Assembly (NCBI GenBank): GCA_044340485.1
Contig: JBIITN010000013.1
Span: 1 to 52,128, forward strand
Source: UBA2093 sp044340485
Lineage (GTDB): Bacteria > Actinomycetota > Acidimicrobiia > Acidimicrobiales > Ilumatobacteraceae
Length of the DNA stretch: 52,128 nt
Direction: 5' to 3'
The position numbers were made by a program, and so were the translations under genes. Under the pieces are notes generated by a model that worked only from the letters and a program-made list of their open reading frames with translations, had not been told where the DNA came from and did no database searches. The number at the start of each line of letters is the position of its first letter. The stretch's first letter is position 1. Below, one piece after another: positions 44,550-52,128 of the stretch.

Positions 44550-45764
44550 GTGCCATTGTCACCCCGCGCAAAAAGTGCTTCAGCACGTGCAAACGACAAC
44601 AAGATTCGGGATGCAGCAATTGACATCGCCCACGAAATTGGACTTCAGCACCTACGTTTCGGTCATGTTGTCGAACACACTGGTTTAACAACCGGCGCAA
44701 TGTATTCGCGCTTTGTCGATCACAATGATCTGCTCGCCACGTTATGGATTGACCGACTACGTGAACCATTCGTGCAACTCATGAGCGACGCAATAACCGC
44801 ATTTGAATCAAACAATTCTCAGGCAGTGCACAAGTTGGCTGACCGTTTGCACAAACTTTCAAAACCGGAATGGGCTGCCATTGAAGCAGTCGTGATTGCA
44901 CACCGGATTCCTGAACTTGATGAAGTGGTCACAGAAGACGTCATTGACTTTCTCACAAGCGTTGGACTTACACCGCAGTTCTCTGGCAGCGACATCGAGG
45001 GCATCAAAGTGATAACTGTGTTGTCTCTTGTTTTTGCCTGTGCATTCAATTCCTTCATCGACAAAAACGTCAATGACTGGAAATCGATTTTTGAGACTCA
45101 TCGTCGTGCAATTGCGGATCTCGTTCCTACCCCCAATCTAAAACAAGCGTCATATGGACCAATGCCCGTCACAGCATCAACTGGTGATGATCTGCGCGAC
45201 ACCTTGATTAACGCAACCGCAGATGTCATTTCACGTTCTGGCCTAGATGGAGCAACATTGGCGCGAATTTCCCGTCGTGCACGAATGACAAGCGGTGCTG
45301 TGTACACGCTGTACACCACAAAGGATGAGCTCATTGCCGACGCCCTGAAAGTGCTGATGTCAGCAGCGCGTAGCGATACCACTTCTATTGTCCAAGAAGC
45401 GAAAATTGTCGAGGACTCCTTCACGTCCACAATGCAGGTGTATTCACTTGCGTTCGAGCCAAGTAGGCGCAACTTCCGACGTTTCCGTATGGAAGTAATG
45501 ATGTCGGCGCGAACCGATGCTGACATTCGTTCTTTGTTGCGTACGAGTTTCCGACAGCGGATCAAAGAATACGAAAAAATCTTCGGTCCAGATCCACAAT
45601 TCAACCCAGATTTCGTGCGCACAATCGCCCGCACGGGACAAATGCAGCCGGTTGGCCTCTCTATCCTCGAGTCCTACATCAATCGCCCAGAAAACGTTGA
45701 CTTGGTGCCGTTGTCGTCGGCAATCACGCGGAACGTCTATAGCGTTCTCGCCTATGCCAATTGA
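44550..45764 (+). CDS. Double TetR-family regulator
   Basis: This 404-residue protein holds two TetR-type DNA-binding domains. The first helix-turn-helix is at about 18-60 (HVVEHTGLTTGAMYSRF), followed by a ligand-type helical domain; the second is at about 218-262 (RISRRARMTSGAVYTLYTTKDEL), again followed by a helical domain. Such fusions can bind DNA as a single chain in place of a homodimer. The start is GTG at 44550; a TTG two codons later is possible. It overlaps the next gene by 11 bases, and the mutase genes follow, so it may control them. Confidence 0.8.
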   Translation: MPLSPRAKSASARANDNKIRDAAIDIAHEIGLQHLRFGHVVEHTGLTTGAMYSRFVDHNDLLATLWIDRLREPFVQLMSDAITAFESNNSQAVHKLADRLHKLSKPEWAAIEAVVIAHRIPELDEVVTEDVIDFLTSVGLTPQFSGSDIEGIKVITVLSLVFACAFNSFIDKNVNDWKSIFETHRRAIADLVPTPNLKQASYGPMPVTASTGDDLRDTLINATADVISRSGLDGATLARISRRARMTSGAVYTLYTTKDELIADALKVLMSAARSDTTSIVQEAKIVEDSFTSTMQVYSLAFEPSRRNFRRFRMEVMMSARTDADIRSLLRTSFRQRIKEYEKIFGPDPQFNPDFVRTIARTGQMQPVGLSILESYINRPENVDLVPLSSAITRNVYSVLAYAN

Positions 45765-46185
45765 TGACCCAGGAGTGAGCCTTGTCTCACTGCTTCTGGC
45801 TGACTATGCCAACGTGCGCGAAGGACTACTAAATGTGGTGAGTGCTGGGATCACCCGAGTCGCGCCTCGTGGGGGGTATCCGTTTCATCCCGATGTATTT
45901 CTCGCAATGATGGCGTACGTTCATCCCGATCGCATCGACAACACCCATGAAGCGAGGGTTACCGTCAAGTATCCCGAGACCACCGAGAAAATCGCACAAA
46001 TCGATTTCACGTTTAATGCCAATGCCGCACGCTTTCCCGGTGAAGGCCTGTATGTCCCTTTTGCATTGCCCCTGCGCGAAATCGTATTTCCACACCCCGG
46101 CGAAGTAGACGTCTCTGTTGCTCTCAACGGCCAATTCGCGAGCTCTCTCACCTTCTGGTTACAGGAGTCAGCTCTAGGCGACTGA
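45754..46185 (+). CDS. Conserved hypothetical protein (DUF6941-like)
   Basis: This is a 143-residue β-rich protein. It starts with a conserved LLLADYANVREGLLNVVSAG segment, then alternating strands (VTVKYPETTEKIAQIDF) and a VFPHPGEVDVSVALNG edge. It resembles a family often seen as single small genes in actinobacteria, probably DUF6941; function is unknown. The frame is open upstream, but the ATG at 45754 inside the end of the TetR gene is the natural start. It lies 26 bases before the mutase gene. Confidence 0.6.
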   Translation: MPIDDPGVSLVSLLLADYANVREGLLNVVSAGITRVAPRGGYPFHPDVFLAMMAYVHPDRIDNTHEARVTVKYPETTEKIAQIDFTFNANAARFPGEGLYVPFALPLREIVFPHPGEVDVSVALNGQFASSLTFWLQESALGD

Positions 46186-46211
46186 GGGCTCCCGCTGTAC
46201 CCTGTTGGGTT

Positions 46212-47846
46212 ATGGCAACAAACCGTGAAATTTGGGAAAGCGAGTTCGGCACGTCGCGTCTTCGCGAGGCTGACTACGCAACGATGTCGGGCATTCCCCT
46301 GGAACCCGTCTACGGACCAACGGAAGGCGAATACCCTGGTCAATACCCATACACACGCGGACCATACGCATCGATGTATCGCTCCAAGTTGTGGACCATG
46401 CGTATGTTTGCCGGTTTCGGTACCGCTGAAGACACCAACTGGCGGTTTAAAGAAATTCTCAAAGCGGGAGGAGATGGACTCTCGACTGCGTTTGACATGC
46501 CAACACTTCTTGGGCTTGATTCTGACGATCCAATGTCTGAAGGTGAAGTAGGGCGTTGCGGTACCGCAATTGACACTCTCGCCGACATGGAAGATCTATA
46601 CGCCGGTATTGATCTTTCTTCAATCACCACGTCAATGACGATCAACTCCCCTGCAGCTGTCATCTTTGCCATGTTTATTGCCGGCGCAGAAAAACGTGGC
46701 ATTTCACGTCAATTGCTTGGTGGCACACTGCAAAACGACATCCTGAAGGAATACCAAGCACAAAAAGAATTTGTGTATCCACCGCGTCAAGGTATGCGAC
46801 TTGTCCGCGACACCATCGCGTTTACATCCGCCGAAATGCCAAAGTGGCACTCGGTTTCGATTTCCGGATATCACATTCGCGAAGCGGGCTCTACAGCGGT
46901 AGAGGAACTCGCATTTACTTTGGCAAACGGCTTTGCCTATGTCGAACTAGCAATGCAAGCGGGATTGCCCGTTGATGCATTCGCACCGCGCTTGTCATTT
47001 TTCTTTAATGCTCACATCGACTTCTTTGAGGAAATCGCGAAGTACCGCGCCGCACGACGGATTTGGGCCCGTTGGCTGAAAGACCGCTACGGCGCAACAA
47101 GTGATCGCTCGCTGCAACTGCGTTTCCACACCCAGACTGCTGGCGTGTCGCTTACTGCGCAGCAACCAGAAGTCAACATCGTGCGCACAGCTATCGAAGC
47201 ACTCGCTGGAGTTCTTGGTGGCACGCAAAGCCTGCACACCAACTCCATGGACGAAGCTCTCGCACTGCCCACGGAAAAAGCTGCACGTATCGCATTGCGC
47301 ACACAACAGGTGATCGCATATGAAACAAACGTTGCACACGTTGCTGACCCACTTGGTGGTTCATATTTTGTTGAAGAGCTCACCAATGAAGTTGAACGCC
47401 AAGCAGAGGAAATCTTTGCTCAAATCGCCGAACTTGGTCACGGATCAATGCTCGAAGGCTGCATAGCCGGAATCGATGAGAACTACTTCCAAGGACGTAT
47501 CGCAGATTCTGCGTATCAGCTTGAGAAAAAGTTGAACTCTGGAGAGAAAATAGTCGTTGGTGTGAACCGTTTCTCCGAGGGCAACGACGAAGATCAAATT
47601 GACCTTCTCGAAATCACTAATGAAGACGAACAGCGCCAATTGAAGCGCCTCAACATAGTGCGTGCTGATCGTGATTCGTCAAAGGTTGCTGAAGTATTAA
47701 CTCGCCTCGAGCAAGAAGCAGCCGACCCGAATGTCAACCTCATGCCAACTCTCATCGAAGCATCTCATGCATACGCGACTGTTGGCGAGATGATGGCTGC
47801 AATGGGCAAAGTGTTTGGTCGTCACATTGAGGTACCAACAATATGA
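46212..47846 (+). CDS. icmA: Acyl-CoA mutase large subunit, isobutyryl-CoA mutase type
   Basis: This 544-residue B12-dependent mutase subunit carries the substrate-binding TIM barrel. It has YPYTRGPYASMYR (45-57), STAFDMPTLLGLDSDDP, SISGYHIREAGS and GGTQSLHTNSMDEA. In methylmalonyl-CoA mutase a Tyr and an Arg contact the carboxylate; here these positions are Phe66 (MRMFAGFG) and Gln184 (YQAQKEF), the pair known from isobutyryl-CoA mutase. 2-hydroxyisobutyryl-CoA mutases have Ile and Asp where this has Phe66 and Ala93. It lacks the B12 domain, which is encoded by the overlapping next gene. It likely interconverts isobutyryl-CoA and butyryl-CoA. Confidence 0.85.
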   Translation: MATNREIWESEFGTSRLREADYATMSGIPLEPVYGPTEGEYPGQYPYTRGPYASMYRSKLWTMRMFAGFGTAEDTNWRFKEILKAGGDGLSTAFDMPTLLGLDSDDPMSEGEVGRCGTAIDTLADMEDLYAGIDLSSITTSMTINSPAAVIFAMFIAGAEKRGISRQLLGGTLQNDILKEYQAQKEFVYPPRQGMRLVRDTIAFTSAEMPKWHSVSISGYHIREAGSTAVEELAFTLANGFAYVELAMQAGLPVDAFAPRLSFFFNAHIDFFEEIAKYRAARRIWARWLKDRYGATSDRSLQLRFHTQTAGVSLTAQQPEVNIVRTAIEALAGVLGGTQSLHTNSMDEALALPTEKAARIALRTQQVIAYETNVAHVADPLGGSYFVEELTNEVERQAEEIFAQIAELGHGSMLEGCIAGIDENYFQGRIADSAYQLEKKLNSGEKIVVGVNRFSEGNDEDQIDLLEITNEDEQRQLKRLNIVRADRDSSKVAEVLTRLEQEAADPNVNLMPTLIEASHAYATVGEMMAAMGKVFGRHIEVPTI

Positions 47847-48247
47847 GCACGACTCCAGCGCGCATTCTTGTAGCAAAAGTTGGTCTCGATGGCCATGACC
47901 GCGGTGTGAAAGTGATTGCGCGTATCTTGCGTGATGCTGGATACGAAGTGATCTACACAGGTCTCTTTCAAACACCAGACACCGTTGCTGCAGCTGCCGA
48001 ACAAGAAGACGTCGACATGGTGGGATTATCGATGTTGTCTGGCGCTCACATGACACTTGCACCAAAAGTTGTACAGAAGTTGCGTGAGAAAGATCTCCAC
48101 ATACCTGTCGTTGTCGGCGGCATTGTCCCCGACCGTGACATTCCAAAGTTGCAAGAAGCCGGTGTTACAGCGGTTCTCACCCCCGGTTCCACCGTGGAAG
48201 AGATCACCGCAAAAATTGCCGACATCCTGCAAGCGCAAAACGCGTAA
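47843..48247 (+). CDS. icmB: Acyl-CoA mutase B12-binding subunit
   Basis: This is a 134-residue cobalamin-binding subunit. The DxHxxG motif is Asp16-Gly-His18-Asp-Arg-Gly21, with His18 as the lower cobalt ligand; further parts are GLSMLSGAH and VVGGIVPDRDIP. It overlaps icmA by four bases (ATGA), so the two subunits are made together. No MeaB-type chaperone is adjacent. Confidence 0.92.
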   Translation: MSTTPARILVAKVGLDGHDRGVKVIARILRDAGYEVIYTGLFQTPDTVAAAAEQEDVDMVGLSMLSGAHMTLAPKVVQKLREKDLHIPVVVGGIVPDRDIPKLQEAGVTAVLTPGSTVEEITAKIADILQAQNA

Positions 48248-48317
48248 CTTCTGGCTACTGACTGTTCGTTACCGTCCTAGGGTTCGGCGTCTTGTCTCAT
48301 AGGTCTAGAGTGAACCT

Positions 48318-48749
48318 ATGACCACTCGCAATTCACAACGCATCGTCGTCGGCACCGACGGATCACCAAACGCACATCGTGCAATTTCGTGGGCCATTGA
48401 CAATGCCCACGAAGGCGACACCGTTGTGATCGTTCATGCATGGCAACCATTTGTCTATGGATCTGAACTTGCCATGGCCTACACCATTGATGATGTGGAA
48501 GCGGGCAAGATTCTTGAGGCTGATTTTGCGGCGTTTGCGCCACGTGCGGCCGAACGGAAAGTGAAACTTGAAAAGGTCCTCGTGCAGGCCGATGCACGTA
48601 CCGCACTCAAATCACAGAAGCCTGATCTTCTCGTTGTCGGAGCGCGCGGACACGGCGCGTTTTTGGGTGCATTGCTCGGTTCCGTCGCCGATTATTACGC
48701 ACGCCACAGCGAAGTTCCCGTGGTTGTTGTGCCCGCAGAACATAAGTAA
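48318..48749 (+). CDS. Universal stress protein (UspA family)
   Basis: This is a 143-residue single-domain USP. The nucleotide-binding motif is G-x2-G-x9-G-S in GARGHGAFLGALLGSVADYY, followed by the usual SEVPVVVVP strand; the start strand is RIVVGTDGSPNAHRA. Such proteins bind ATP and support survival under stress. It stands alone. Confidence 0.92.
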   Translation: MTTRNSQRIVVGTDGSPNAHRAISWAIDNAHEGDTVVIVHAWQPFVYGSELAMAYTIDDVEAGKILEADFAAFAPRAAERKVKLEKVLVQADARTALKSQKPDLLVVGARGHGAFLGALLGSVADYYARHSEVPVVVVPAEHK

Positions 48750-48775
48750 TAAATTTTCGAAATAGAATCCGGATC

Positions 48776-50545
48776 ATGCGTACCTCCTCTGTTGTATTTC
48801 GTGTTGCCCTTGGATCAGTTGTTGCCTTGGCGCTTGTTCCCGGTCCTGTTGATGCCAAGAGCCACAATGCGGACAAAGGTAAGCCTTCTACCAACCCTGG
48901 TAATTCTGGGAACACAGCTGGTACGACACTGAGTTGCGTTCAACGCGGAAACGCACCAACAACCGGTGGCGCTTCATTCGTTGTCGAATTCAAACAAGGC
49001 GTCACGCAAACTGCTATCGACACAGCATTGGGTGCAATTGGTGGAAATGGAAAGCGTCTTTAAAATGCTGGGGTCGGCACCATCAAATTCGGATCACGCG
49101 GCCAATCAGATGCACGTAAAGCAATGGCACAACTTGGAAATCTCATTCAACGTTGCGAAGACGATCAAGTAGTCAAGACGGACCCTCGAGATGTTGTCAG
49201 TAGCGCAGCAACTCAATCTCCTGCGAGTTCATGAGGCCTTGATCGCACTGATCAAAGAGCGCTTCCGTTGAACAACAGTTATTCGTATGCAACTACCGGC
49301 AGTGGTGTCGATGTGTACGTGGTTGACACTGGCGTTTTGTCATCTCACAGTGAATTCGCTGGCCGTATTCGTTCGGGTTTTGCCGCGACCGGACTTACCG
49401 GCACTGAGGATTGCAATGGCCATGGCACCCACGTTGCCGGCACTGCAGCAGGCGCTACGTACGGTATTGCGCCTGCAGCGACTGTTGTATCTGTACGCGT
49501 TCTTGACTGCAATGGTTCAGGAACTTTGTCGGGCGTTATCGCGGGTATCGACTGGGTGATTCAAGATCACACCTCCAAACCAGCCGTCCTAAACATGAGT
49601 TTGGGTGGTGGACTCAGTGGAATCTTGGATGCTGCAGTACAACGTGCGGTAGATGATGGAATCAGCGTCGTAGTAGCAGCCGGAAACAGCACTGCTGATG
49701 CATGCGGATTCTCCCCAGCCGCTGCTCCCAACGCAATCACCGTAGGTTCAACTACTACGAGCGATACTCGCTCATCATTTTCTAACTTTGGCGAATGTGT
49801 CGACATATTCGCACCGGGATCTGGAATTAAGTCTGCGTGGCACACAGGCACCACTGCCACTGGCACCATTTCAGGCACATCAATGGCAACACCAGCAACA
49901 GACGGCGGTGGAACTACTCCCGGTGATGGCACACAAGCGTCCGCACCCGAAACACCCAATACTCCTGTTGCTCTCGCAGGTGACCGTAGCGTTCGTCTGC
50001 AATGGACGAATAATGCTGATGGCGGTAGCGCCATTATCGGTCACTCCGTACGTGTTTTTGCAAATGGCAGTTTGGTAAGTGAATTATCTGTCAACGCACG
50101 TACAGACATCACCATAAGCGGCCTCAAAGTTGGCACTGTGTATACATTCCGCGTTGCAGCAATTAACGATGTAGGTCGAAGCTCATTCTCGGCGCTTTCG
50201 AATGAAGCAACACCCGTGCGCATTGTTGGCAATAAAGCGCCAAAGGTACGCCAAGTTTCTGCTCCTGATGAAAAAGCCGGTGTTCCGCACGCATTGCAGG
50301 TAACTACATCAGGCTCGCGTCTTATCACTTCTTGGCGTTACGCGAAACAAGATCTCGACCACAACACCAACTTCATCGTGTTGATTCGCAATGAAGACAG
50401 CGTGGCTGCCCGACTTCTTGTTTCCGACTGGCAAGGTGTGACAGTGGCAGGCCTTGAGCCAGGTCGCTATACAGTTCGCGTACGAGCGTTCAACACAATG
50501 GGTGCTGCACGTGCAACACCTCCTGTGTCAGTGCGTATTCGCTAG
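48776..50545 (+). pseudogene. Decayed subtilisin-like (S8) protease with FnIII domains
   Basis: One frame from 48776 to 50545 reads as an exported subtilase but has two stops: TAA at 49061 and TGA at 49232. Before the first come a signal peptide and part of an inhibitor-like propeptide (FVVEFKQGVTQTAIDTALG). The TGA lies in SS-stop-GLDRTDQRALPL, where homologues have Trp. The catalytic Asp (VYVVDTG), His (NGHGTHVAG) and Ser (GTSMATP) segments are intact, but the usual stretch after GTSMATP (HVAG and following helices) is missing and sequence jumps to a Gly-rich linker and two FnIII domains (about 49.93-50.54 kb). Two nonsense changes plus an internal deletion make it a pseudogene. A shorter product from TTG at 49268 would lack a signal peptide. 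Confidence 0.8.
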
Positions 50546-51036
50546 TGATCAGGATGCGCTTCTTTGAAGCGCTCAAATGATGCAGAAATTTCTTTCTCTG
50601 CTGCGTCGCGGCCTTCCCAATTTTTCACATTGGTCTCCTTATTAGGCTCGAGCAACTTATAGACCTCAAAGAAGTTACTGATCTCAGCCAAAAGATGTTG
50701 CGGGACATTTGCAAGATCCTGATACGTGTTGTACCGCTCATCGCGTGAAGGAACACACAGCACCTTTGCATCTCCGCCTTTTTCATCTTCCATCCAAAAG
50801 ACTGCAATAGGGCGCACCCACATATGACAACCAGGGAATGTTGACTGAGGCAAAATCACCAGCGCATCGAGTGGATCCCCATCTTCACCAAGAGAATTAG
50901 GGAAGAACCCGTAATCAAGCGGATACTGCATTGCGGTGAACAAGTTGCGATCAAGCCAGATTTCTCCGGTCTCATGATCCATTTCATATTTGTTGCGTGA
51001 GCCCTGGGGGATCTCGACGACCATCTCTACTTCCAC
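50542..51036 (-). CDS. ppa: Inorganic pyrophosphatase, family I
   Basis: This is a 164-residue soluble pyrophosphatase that hydrolyses pyrophosphate to drive biosynthesis. The signature EDGDPLDALVI holds the metal-binding aspartates; other active-site parts are EIPQGSRNKYE, YPLDYGFFP and KVLCVPSRDERY. The GTG at 51036 aligns with family starts. It converges with the protease relic with a 4-base overlap. Confidence 0.96.
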   Translation of the reverse strand: MEVEMVVEIPQGSRNKYEMDHETGEIWLDRNLFTAMQYPLDYGFFPNSLGEDGDPLDALVILPQSTFPGCHMWVRPIAVFWMEDEKGGDAKVLCVPSRDERYNTYQDLANVPQHLLAEISNFFEVYKLLEPNKETNVKNWEGRDAAEKEISASFERFKEAHPDH

Positions 51037-51061
51037 GGAGCGATACTAAGACCTTGCCCCG

Positions 51062-52128
51062 TCATCGAACGACCCTTATTTGTGTGCGGCTCATGGTGAG
51101 TCGACGGCTCGGGCTCATCTTCAACACCATTAACTGACATGTGCCAGTGCGAATAGCCCACAATTGCGTGCCATACACGCGACAAACTCGTTTATCCAGC
51201 ACGGTTAGCCACATCTTCGTTTGTGAAGTTGCCTTTGGCAAGACAACATCAAGCTTTCGAAGCACCACCCGTACTCGCGTTAATGAGCCCACTTTCACAC
51301 TGGGGCGCGCCTTCTTGACATCGCCAGTCAGGGCATTGGACACTGAGGAATTGGCGCTCGGGGCCTGGGTATTTCTTTGATCAATGGTCTCGGTCTCTTG
51401 ACCAGTTGGTGTGTCGCTTCTCGGTGTGTCTCGCGGCGGAGGTGACGCTATTGGAGGATCATCTATGTCTGGAACATTTATCGGAGGATCAACGATTGGT
51501 GCGTCATCTATAGGTGTCGATGCTGGACGTTCGATGGTGTTAAACGTCTGTATGGCCCCGTACGTTGTTTGTCCAAGACTCGTCGTAACAATGCGATAGA
51601 AGTACGACTCATCATCTTCTAAATCCGATAGGTCGGTGGATACTGACGCGTGTACGAACGACGATAATTGTGTCGGCACCGATATCGACGCACCATCAGT
51701 GCCACGTTGTTGTCGAGTATTTGAACCCCAACACCACAGATCTCCTTGCCCAGCCAGTGCACATCCGTGCAACTCGGAAAGCGACAACTGAGTAACAGAA
51801 ATAAGTTCAGGTACGAGTGTCGGTGTGTTCACATCAAGAGCTGTGCCAAATGCAGTGATTCCCACTGCACCATCTCCCCAACATTTCACTGCGCCATTGA
51901 CAAGTAGTGCACAGGATGCGTCAGAGTCGACATTTACGGCAATAGCGCGTTCTCCTGTCGTCAAAGTTGATGTTGTGAGTTGACCGGATGAATCGGAGTC
52001 GCCGTCACCTAAATTGCCAAAACCATTGTCTCCCCAGCAGGAGACAGATGCATCATTGAGTAATGCACAAGAGTGTTGCTTCCCAGCTGCAATCTCCACT
52101 GCATAACGGTTAACACCAAATGATGAAA
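51062..52128 (-). CDS. RCC1-repeat surface protein, 5' end beyond window
   Basis: The frame is open to the window edge, so the N-terminus is missing. The visible 355 residues begin with about three RCC1-like repeats (GKQHSCALLNDASVSCWGDN; SCALLVNGAVKCWGDG; GCALAGQGDLWCWGSN), each with a cysteine pair. An FnIII-like strand segment (SYFYRIVTTSLGQTTYG) follows, then a Pro/Asp/Thr-rich linker and a basic C-terminal domain with two cysteines. Repeats of this type form β-propellers in exported actinobacterial proteins. Function is unknown. Confidence 0.7.
   Translation of the reverse strand, partial: SSFGVNRYAVEIAAGKQHSCALLNDASVSCWGDNGFGNLGDGDSDSSGQLTTSTLTTGERAIAVNVDSDASCALLVNGAVKCWGDGAVGITAFGTALDVNTPTLVPELISVTQLSLSELHGCALAGQGDLWCWGSNTRQQRGTDGASISVPTQLSSFVHASVSTDLSDLEDDESYFYRIVTTSLGQTTYGAIQTFNTIERPASTPIDDAPIVDPPINVPDIDDPPIASPPPRDTPRSDTPTGQETETIDQRNTQAPSANSSVSNALTGDVKKARPSVKVGSLTRVRVVLRKLDVVLPKATSQTKMWLTVLDKRVCRVYGTQLWAIRTGTCQLMVLKMSPSRRLTMSRTQIRVVR

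Noticed and set aside
44383..44769. Minus-strand 128-residue open frame across the TetR start
   Set aside because: It is a shadow of the TetR gene and runs in a different frame from the rhodanese remnant; no family motif is seen.
46186..46211. Cobalamin riboswitch before the mutase genes
   Set aside because: Only 26 bases separate the genes, too short for a riboswitch; none was seen upstream of the TetR gene either.
49232..49234. TGA in the subtilase frame as a second selenocysteine codon
   Set aside because: Homologous subtilases have Trp at this place, a TAA stop lies upstream in the same frame, and no hairpin follows the TGA.
1..52128. CRISPR arrays, insertion sequences, phage genes, rRNA
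   Set aside because: No regularly spaced repeats, transposase, integrase or phage structural motifs, and no rRNA-like sequence were found on reading either strand.

Overview
The window looks like chromosomal DNA of a free-living, aerobic actinobacterium of moderate GC content. My best guess is the Acidimicrobiia (planktonic Ilumatobacter-like lineages), but no rRNA or ribosomal protein is present to fix this. The reasons are a GlnR-type box in front of amt, PHO-box-like repeats of the actinobacterial GTTCACC kind in front of pst genes, a mycofactocin-type MftD, a two-subunit acyl-CoA mutase, malate synthase G, GTG starts and very short intergenic spaces. No phage, insertion sequence, CRISPR array or rRNA was seen.

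Layout. 1-1 kb: a nucleotidyltransferase plus small partner (toxin-antitoxin-like) bracketed by a 96-bp direct repeat. 1-6.4 kb: secreted and surface proteins (collagen-like/DUF1566, fibronectin type III), superoxide dismutase, a cupredoxin lipoprotein. 6.4-7.9 kb: three small genes of unknown role. 7.9-12.2 kb: a five-gene minus-strand operon with a DUF4242 protein, an acyl-CoA-dehydrogenase-like flavoprotein and a nitrate/sulfonate-type ABC importer. 12.3-14.3 kb: amt-glnK with a GlnR box. 14.3-20.5 kb: glycolate oxidation operon glcB-glcG-glcD-glcE-glcF. 20.6-27.5 kb: a fused class III CoA-transferase, two Gfo/Idh/MocA oxidoreductases, thioredoxin, a hemolysin III homologue and an Old Yellow Enzyme. 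27.6-32.1 kb: pstC-pstA-pstB-pstS.

32.2-39.6 kb is the most interesting part: a complete selenocysteine system (selC tRNA, selB, selA, selD) next to an operon that ends in a selenoprotein. That gene (32175-32711, minus strand) is split by an in-frame TGA in a Sec-Gly-Ser-Cys (UGSC) motif, followed at once by SECIS-like hairpins. A conventional gene caller would report two fragments. Its upstream partner is a thioredoxin-fold fusion protein with a CATC motif.

39.6-52.1 kb: a saccharopine-dehydrogenase-like enzyme, an MftD homologue without any other mycofactocin gene in view, an AIM24 protein, a tyrosine phosphatase, a double TetR regulator, an isobutyryl-CoA-mutase-like pair, a universal stress protein, a decayed subtilisin-like protease, inorganic pyrophosphatase and the 3' part of an RCC1-repeat protein.

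Taken together the genes suggest a heterotroph that scavenges ammonium, phosphate and possibly organosulfur compounds, oxidises glycolate (a common algal exudate) through glyoxylate and malate synthase, handles branched short-chain acyl-CoAs, and invests in selenium-dependent redox chemistry. Function calls rest on motif recognition by eye; no database search was run.
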